From: JAJYLM01 sp964547905
GTDB taxonomy: Bacteria > JAMCPX01
Reading direction: 5' to 3'
Length of the DNA stretch: 64,000 nt
NCBI GenBank assembly: GCA_964547905.1
Contig: CAZJPN010000092.1
Location: 1 to 64,000 of the forward strand
The notes under the pieces were generated by a model. The model saw nothing but the letters and a program-made list of their open reading frames with translations, did not search any database and was not told where the DNA came from. Shown piece by piece: positions 61,055-64,000 of this stretch; positions within the stretch are counted from its first letter, which is position 1, and each line of letters starts with the position of its first letter. The position numbers and the translations under genes are program-made.

Positions 61055-62086
61055 CTAAGAAGCAACAGGCAGCGTTACTACAAAACTTGAACCAATGCCG
61101 AATTCGCTTACTACCTGTAACTGACCGGAATGTGCCTGAATAATCCTCTTTGCTGTAAGCACCTCTATATAAAGTTTTTCCTCATCTTTCATGTGGGAGA
61201 AGGTGTGCTTGTCTGTTACATTTTCAAAGATTGATTCCGCTGTCCCCATACCTGTATTTGCGATTACAAGCATAATATAAGGTTTATCATCCACAATGTC
61301 GTCCTTGACTTCTATGTACAGAATATCCTTTTCGTGTTCTTCTTTTATCGCAAGGCTTAGCAGATTTATCAACCCCTTGGTGAATTTTTCCCTGTCGAGT
61401 TTTATTGTAAAGTTCTCAGCTTTATAAGCGGTGTATAGCATGATACCTTGTTTCTGTGCAAAAGGCTCAATACTTTTTACACACGATTTTATAACCCTTA
61501 AAACATCTACGTCGTCAAACTCGAGATTGAGAACGCCGGATGTCAACTGATTTATATCAAGCAGTGTTTCGAGTGCGTTCATGAGCATCCTGGTAGAATC
61601 TTTTGCCTGCCGGACATATACGTCTTCGGCTTTGAGTATTTGTTTGTTGTTGAATAGATCGTATAATGTATAGATGGGATCCTTCAATTCGTTTATCATC
61701 ATGGAGGTGAGCTCTGATCTCTGTATAAGAAGGTGTTCTTCTACTGTTGTATCAAGCATATTTAAAATAAAACCGGTGTATTTTTCTTCTACCATAATGG
61801 GAGATATTCCGAGTTTCATAAACTTGTTCTTTTCTTCTATGTGTATCCTTACAGGTGTATTCGTTTGTTTTACTTTTTCTATTGACTCGGATATCTTTTC
61901 CCAGTTTTCTTTTGAAAATATTGTGGAAATGGGCGTACCTATCAGCTTGTCTACTTCTTTAGAAAGAAACCGCAGAGCAGAGGGATTGGCATAAACTATG
62001 TTGTAAGACGAATCGGCTATCAAAATCCCGCTGTCAACGAAAGCCAGAAGCGTTTTCATTTTTTTGAATAATTCCGTACCAACCAT
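61055..62086 (-). CDS. PAS-domain protein with a degenerate histidine-kinase core (pseudokinase)
   Basis: A 343-residue soluble protein. Residues of about 10-120 are a PAS domain (VDSGILIADSSYNIVYANPSALRFL). Then comes a HisKA/HATPase-like region aligned by eye to true kinases. The phospho-acceptor site reads M-M-I-N132-E-L-K-D-P, so the histidine is Asn. The N-box is N241-L-L-S-L245-A with the critical second Asn lost. The G1 box is A-N277-T-G-M-G with Asp replaced. The G2 glycines are absent (EEKLYIEVLTAKRI). It probably binds a signal or partner and does not phosphorylate. Its start directly follows the TPR-gene stop (TAAATG). Confidence 0.8.
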   Translation of the reverse strand: MVGTELFKKMKTLLAFVDSGILIADSSYNIVYANPSALRFLSKEVDKLIGTPISTIFSKENWEKISESIEKVKQTNTPVRIHIEEKNKFMKLGISPIMVEEKYTGFILNMLDTTVEEHLLIQRSELTSMMINELKDPIYTLYDLFNNKQILKAEDVYVRQAKDSTRMLMNALETLLDINQLTSGVLNLEFDDVDVLRVIKSCVKSIEPFAQKQGIMLYTAYKAENFTIKLDREKFTKGLINLLSLAIKEEHEKDILYIEVKDDIVDDKPYIMLVIANTGMGTAESIFENVTDKHTFSHMKDEEKLYIEVLTAKRIIQAHSGQLQVVSEFGIGSSFVVTLPVAS

Positions 62087-62683
62087 TTAAAATCCTATAA
62101 TCCCAAGTTTTGTTAACTTATAAAACCTTCTCATAGTCTCAAAACGGTCTATGTTGTTGATCGTCTGAAATATTTCTTCGGCTGTAGAATAGCCGTCAAT
62201 CATTGACACAACATAGCCGTCTGTTTTATCGAGGTTATACTTTATAAGATCCTGTTCATTGATGTTTAACTTAGGGATTTTTTTGAAACTGTACAATTCA
62301 TTATAATAAAGTTTAATCAGTTGTGCTTTTACAATGGAGAGATATGCCATGAGCTGTTTATTCGAATGATAAACCTTTTCATAAAGCCTTTCGAGGAATT
62401 CATACGCAAGTTCGTACCTGCGTGATTTTAAAAGTTCTCTTATATAGTTCATATTGACAAATTCAGCACTTTTAAAGTCGGACTTTGGAACTTCTTCTGA
62501 TGGCGGTGAAATCACCGGAGATTCCGTACTGAAGCCCGCTGATTCGATATAATCAATAGCCTGTTGATTGTTTGGATCAAGTTCCACCACCTTTCTCCAT
62601 ATAGTAACTGCATCCTCGGTCTTGCCATAGCCGTAAAGTGTCAAACCATCCTGTAATAATTTTTCTATCTCTTCCTGGTTCAT
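62087..62683 (-). CDS. TPR-like protein with a C-terminal winged-helix-like domain
   Basis: A 198-residue protein. Residues of about 8-45 form a TPR-like pair (GLTLYGYGKTEDAVTIWRKVVELDPNNQQAIDYIE). After a Pro/Ser linker, helices with NYIRELLKSRRYELAYEFLERL follow. The end, LDKTDGYVVSMIDGYSTAEEIFQ...RRFYKLTKLGIIGF, matches a small domain common in delta-type bacteria beside chaperone and DUF4388 proteins. It overlaps the Hsp70 gene by 4 nt (ATGA) and is followed at once by the pseudokinase gene. It could be the Hsp70 cofactor or client adaptor. Confidence 0.7.
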   Translation of the reverse strand: MNQEEIEKLLQDGLTLYGYGKTEDAVTIWRKVVELDPNNQQAIDYIESAGFSTESPVISPPSEEVPKSDFKSAEFVNMNYIRELLKSRRYELAYEFLERLYEKVYHSNKQLMAYLSIVKAQLIKLYYNELYSFKKIPKLNINEQDLIKYNLDKTDGYVVSMIDGYSTAEEIFQTINNIDRFETMRRFYKLTKLGIIGF

Positions 62684-64000
62684 TGGTCCTTTAGTTCTAA
62701 TTCAAGAGAGATCATGCTTTCTTTCATAGTGGTTATCTCTTCAGCACTTAATCCGCTCTTTGCTTCAAGAGTAACAGTTTGTTCTATCCCGAGGTCAGCG
62801 TCCTTCGCCGTTACCCTGAGAATACCCTCGCTGTTCATGTCGAAACCGACCTCGATATTGGGTTCGCCTTTTTTGGAAAGTCTTACTCCGCTTAGAACGA
62901 ACTCTCCGAGAAGTTCGTTATCATTCGCCATCTTTTCGTTGCCTTGATAAACAGCTATTCTTACCGCATCTTGATTATCATAGGTTGTTGTGAACCGACG
63001 CGTTTTTGTTACAGGTACCGCTGTATTTCTCGGTATGATTTCTGTAAAAACGCCGCCTTTTGTCTGTATACCGAGGGACAGGGCAGTAATGTCGACAAGT
63101 ATATTTGAGGGTAGAGGTGATACGATATTATAAGCGTGTATGGCTGCCCCTTCTGCCACTACTTCATCAGGGTTTATACTCCTGTTTGGTTGTTTTTCGA
63201 AAAATTCAGCCACCTTTTTTATAATGAGTGGTGCCCTTGTCTGACCCCCTACAAGTATAACCTCAGCAATGTCACTCTTTTTAAGCCCGGCGTCATCTAA
63301 TGTATTCTTACATATCTGTATGGTCTGTTCAACCAGTTCATGCATAAATCCTTCAAGAACGCTCCTTGTTATTACTGTGTTGTAGTGAATCGACCCCTGT
63401 GAAGTCTCTGTCAGGAATGGCAAAGATATTGTTGTCTCTATTTGAGAAGAAAGTTCTATCTTTGCCCTTTCTACGGCGTCCTTTAATCTCTGCATTGCCA
63501 TTACATCCTGTTTTAAATCCGTTCCATTTATTTTCTTAAAATCTTCGAGTATGTAATTAATAATTCTATTATCGATATCCTCTCCGCCGAGGTATGTATT
63601 ACCTGCTGTAGACAATACTTCATATACTCCTTCCCCAAGTTCGAGTATCGAGATGTCAAAGGTGCCTCCTCCAAAATCATAGACGGCTATAAGTTCATTC
63701 TTTTTCCCCCTTTTCTGTCCATAAGCCAGAGCGGATGCAGTTGGCTCGTTTATGATCCTTAAGACTTTTAATCCGGCTATCTCAGCGGCATCTATTGTAG
63801 CCTGTCTTTGATTTTCGTTAAAATAGGCTGGCACTGTAATACATGCACCCTCTATATCATCTTCGAGAAACCCCTGTGCTACATTTTTTGCCTCAAGCAG
63901 TATAAAGGCGCTGATCTCGGGAATACTTATAGATTTTTCCCCGCATATAACCCGTATATCCTGGTGAGGGCCTTCCACAATTTCATAGGGCACTTTCGTC
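62680..64000 (-). CDS. Lidless Hsp70 (DnaK-like) protein, 5' end outside the window
   Basis: The frame is open to the right edge, so the first 100 or so residues are missing. The visible part has nucleotide-binding motifs: VPAYFNENQRQATIDAAEIAGL, INEPTASALAYG, AVYDFGGGTFDISILELGEG, LVGGQTRAPLI, and a linker of the form NILVDITALSLGIQT (canonical DnaK: DVLLLDVTPLSLGIE). The substrate-binding beta domain is present, but the protein stops about 23 residues after the SGLSAEEI motif, so the alpha-helical lid is missing. It could still bind peptides weakly. No dnaJ or grpE is in the visible part. Confidence 0.85.
   Translation of the reverse strand, partial: TKVPYEIVEGPHQDIRVICGEKSISIPEISAFILLEAKNVAQGFLEDDIEGACITVPAYFNENQRQATIDAAEIAGLKVLRIINEPTASALAYGQKRGKKNELIAVYDFGGGTFDISILELGEGVYEVLSTAGNTYLGGEDIDNRIINYILEDFKKINGTDLKQDVMAMQRLKDAVERAKIELSSQIETTISLPFLTETSQGSIHYNTVITRSVLEGFMHELVEQTIQICKNTLDDAGLKKSDIAEVILVGGQTRAPLIIKKVAEFFEKQPNRSINPDEVVAEGAAIHAYNIVSPLPSNILVDITALSLGIQTKGGVFTEIIPRNTAVPVTKTRRFTTTYDNQDAVRIAVYQGNEKMANDNELLGEFVLSGVRLSKKGEPNIEVGFDMNSEGILRVTAKDADLGIEQTVTLEAKSGLSAEEITTMKESMISLELELKDQ

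Noticed and set aside
1..64000. CRISPR arrays, tRNA and rRNA genes, intact insertion sequences, prophage genes
   Set aside because: Read through all intergenic regions; no spaced direct repeats, cloverleaf-like sequence, rRNA motifs or full transposase genes were seen.

Overview
The window looks like a chromosomal segment of a diderm, probably anaerobic bacterium of the old 'deltaproteobacterial' type (Desulfobacterota/Myxococcota-like). Reasons: an LptD-type LPS assembly protein and other outer-membrane proteins; a Gram-negative style mraZ-to-ftsZ division and cell-wall (dcw) cluster with a DAP-type MurE; a futalosine-pathway menaquinone enzyme (MqnD); a membrane redox operon of NrfC/NrfD-like proteins plus a tetraheme cytochrome c; and a lidless Hsp70 linked to signalling-like genes. 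The lineage is inferred from gene content only. I saw no rRNA, tRNA, CRISPR array, intact transposon or phage.

Layout. 1-9.7 kb (+): end of a membrane glycosyltransferase, purE, tsaC (with a palindromic repeat read in frame), a DUF1015 protein, a protease/beta-propeller/beta-barrel outer-membrane protein, a MATE exporter, nadA, a decayed porin and an FGE-like protein. 9.7-12.9 kb (-): sufS-sufU-thiM-thiE. 13.3-14.3 kb (+): a medium-chain oxidoreductase. 14.4-33.3 kb (+): the complete dcw cluster mraZ-rsmH-ftsL-ftsI-murE-murF-mraY-murD-ftsW-murG-murC-murB-ddl-ftsQ-ftsA-ftsZ, mostly overlapping genes, with purM at the end. 33.3-36.0 kb (-): an SCP2 protein and a long-chain acyl-CoA synthetase. 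36.3-41.9 kb: an AddB-like Fe-S nuclease, a broken toxin-antitoxin pair and uvrB.

42-46.6 kb (+) is the most unusual part. A strong sigma-54 promoter match, preceded by two tandem 17-bp palindromes, stands before an operon encoding two GcvH-like proteins, a four-cluster ferredoxin-type subunit, a tiny membrane protein, an NrfD-like quinone-interacting subunit and a tetraheme cytochrome c. No catalytic (for example molybdopterin) subunit is present. Both GcvH-like proteins lack lysine at the aligned lipoylation position and carry one at the next residue.

46.7-51 kb (-): mqnD, a DsrE-like protein, a secreted CocE/NonD hydrolase of different base composition, then about 0.9 kb of palindromic repeats and gene fragments. 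51.1-57.3 kb: lptD-chrA, a Mut7-C protein and an RND/MMPL exporter. 57.3-64 kb (-): a lidless Hsp70 (running off the edge), a TPR protein and a PAS protein whose histidine-kinase core has lost all catalytic motifs, followed by ttcA, galU, an unknown exported protein and an LhgO-like oxidase.
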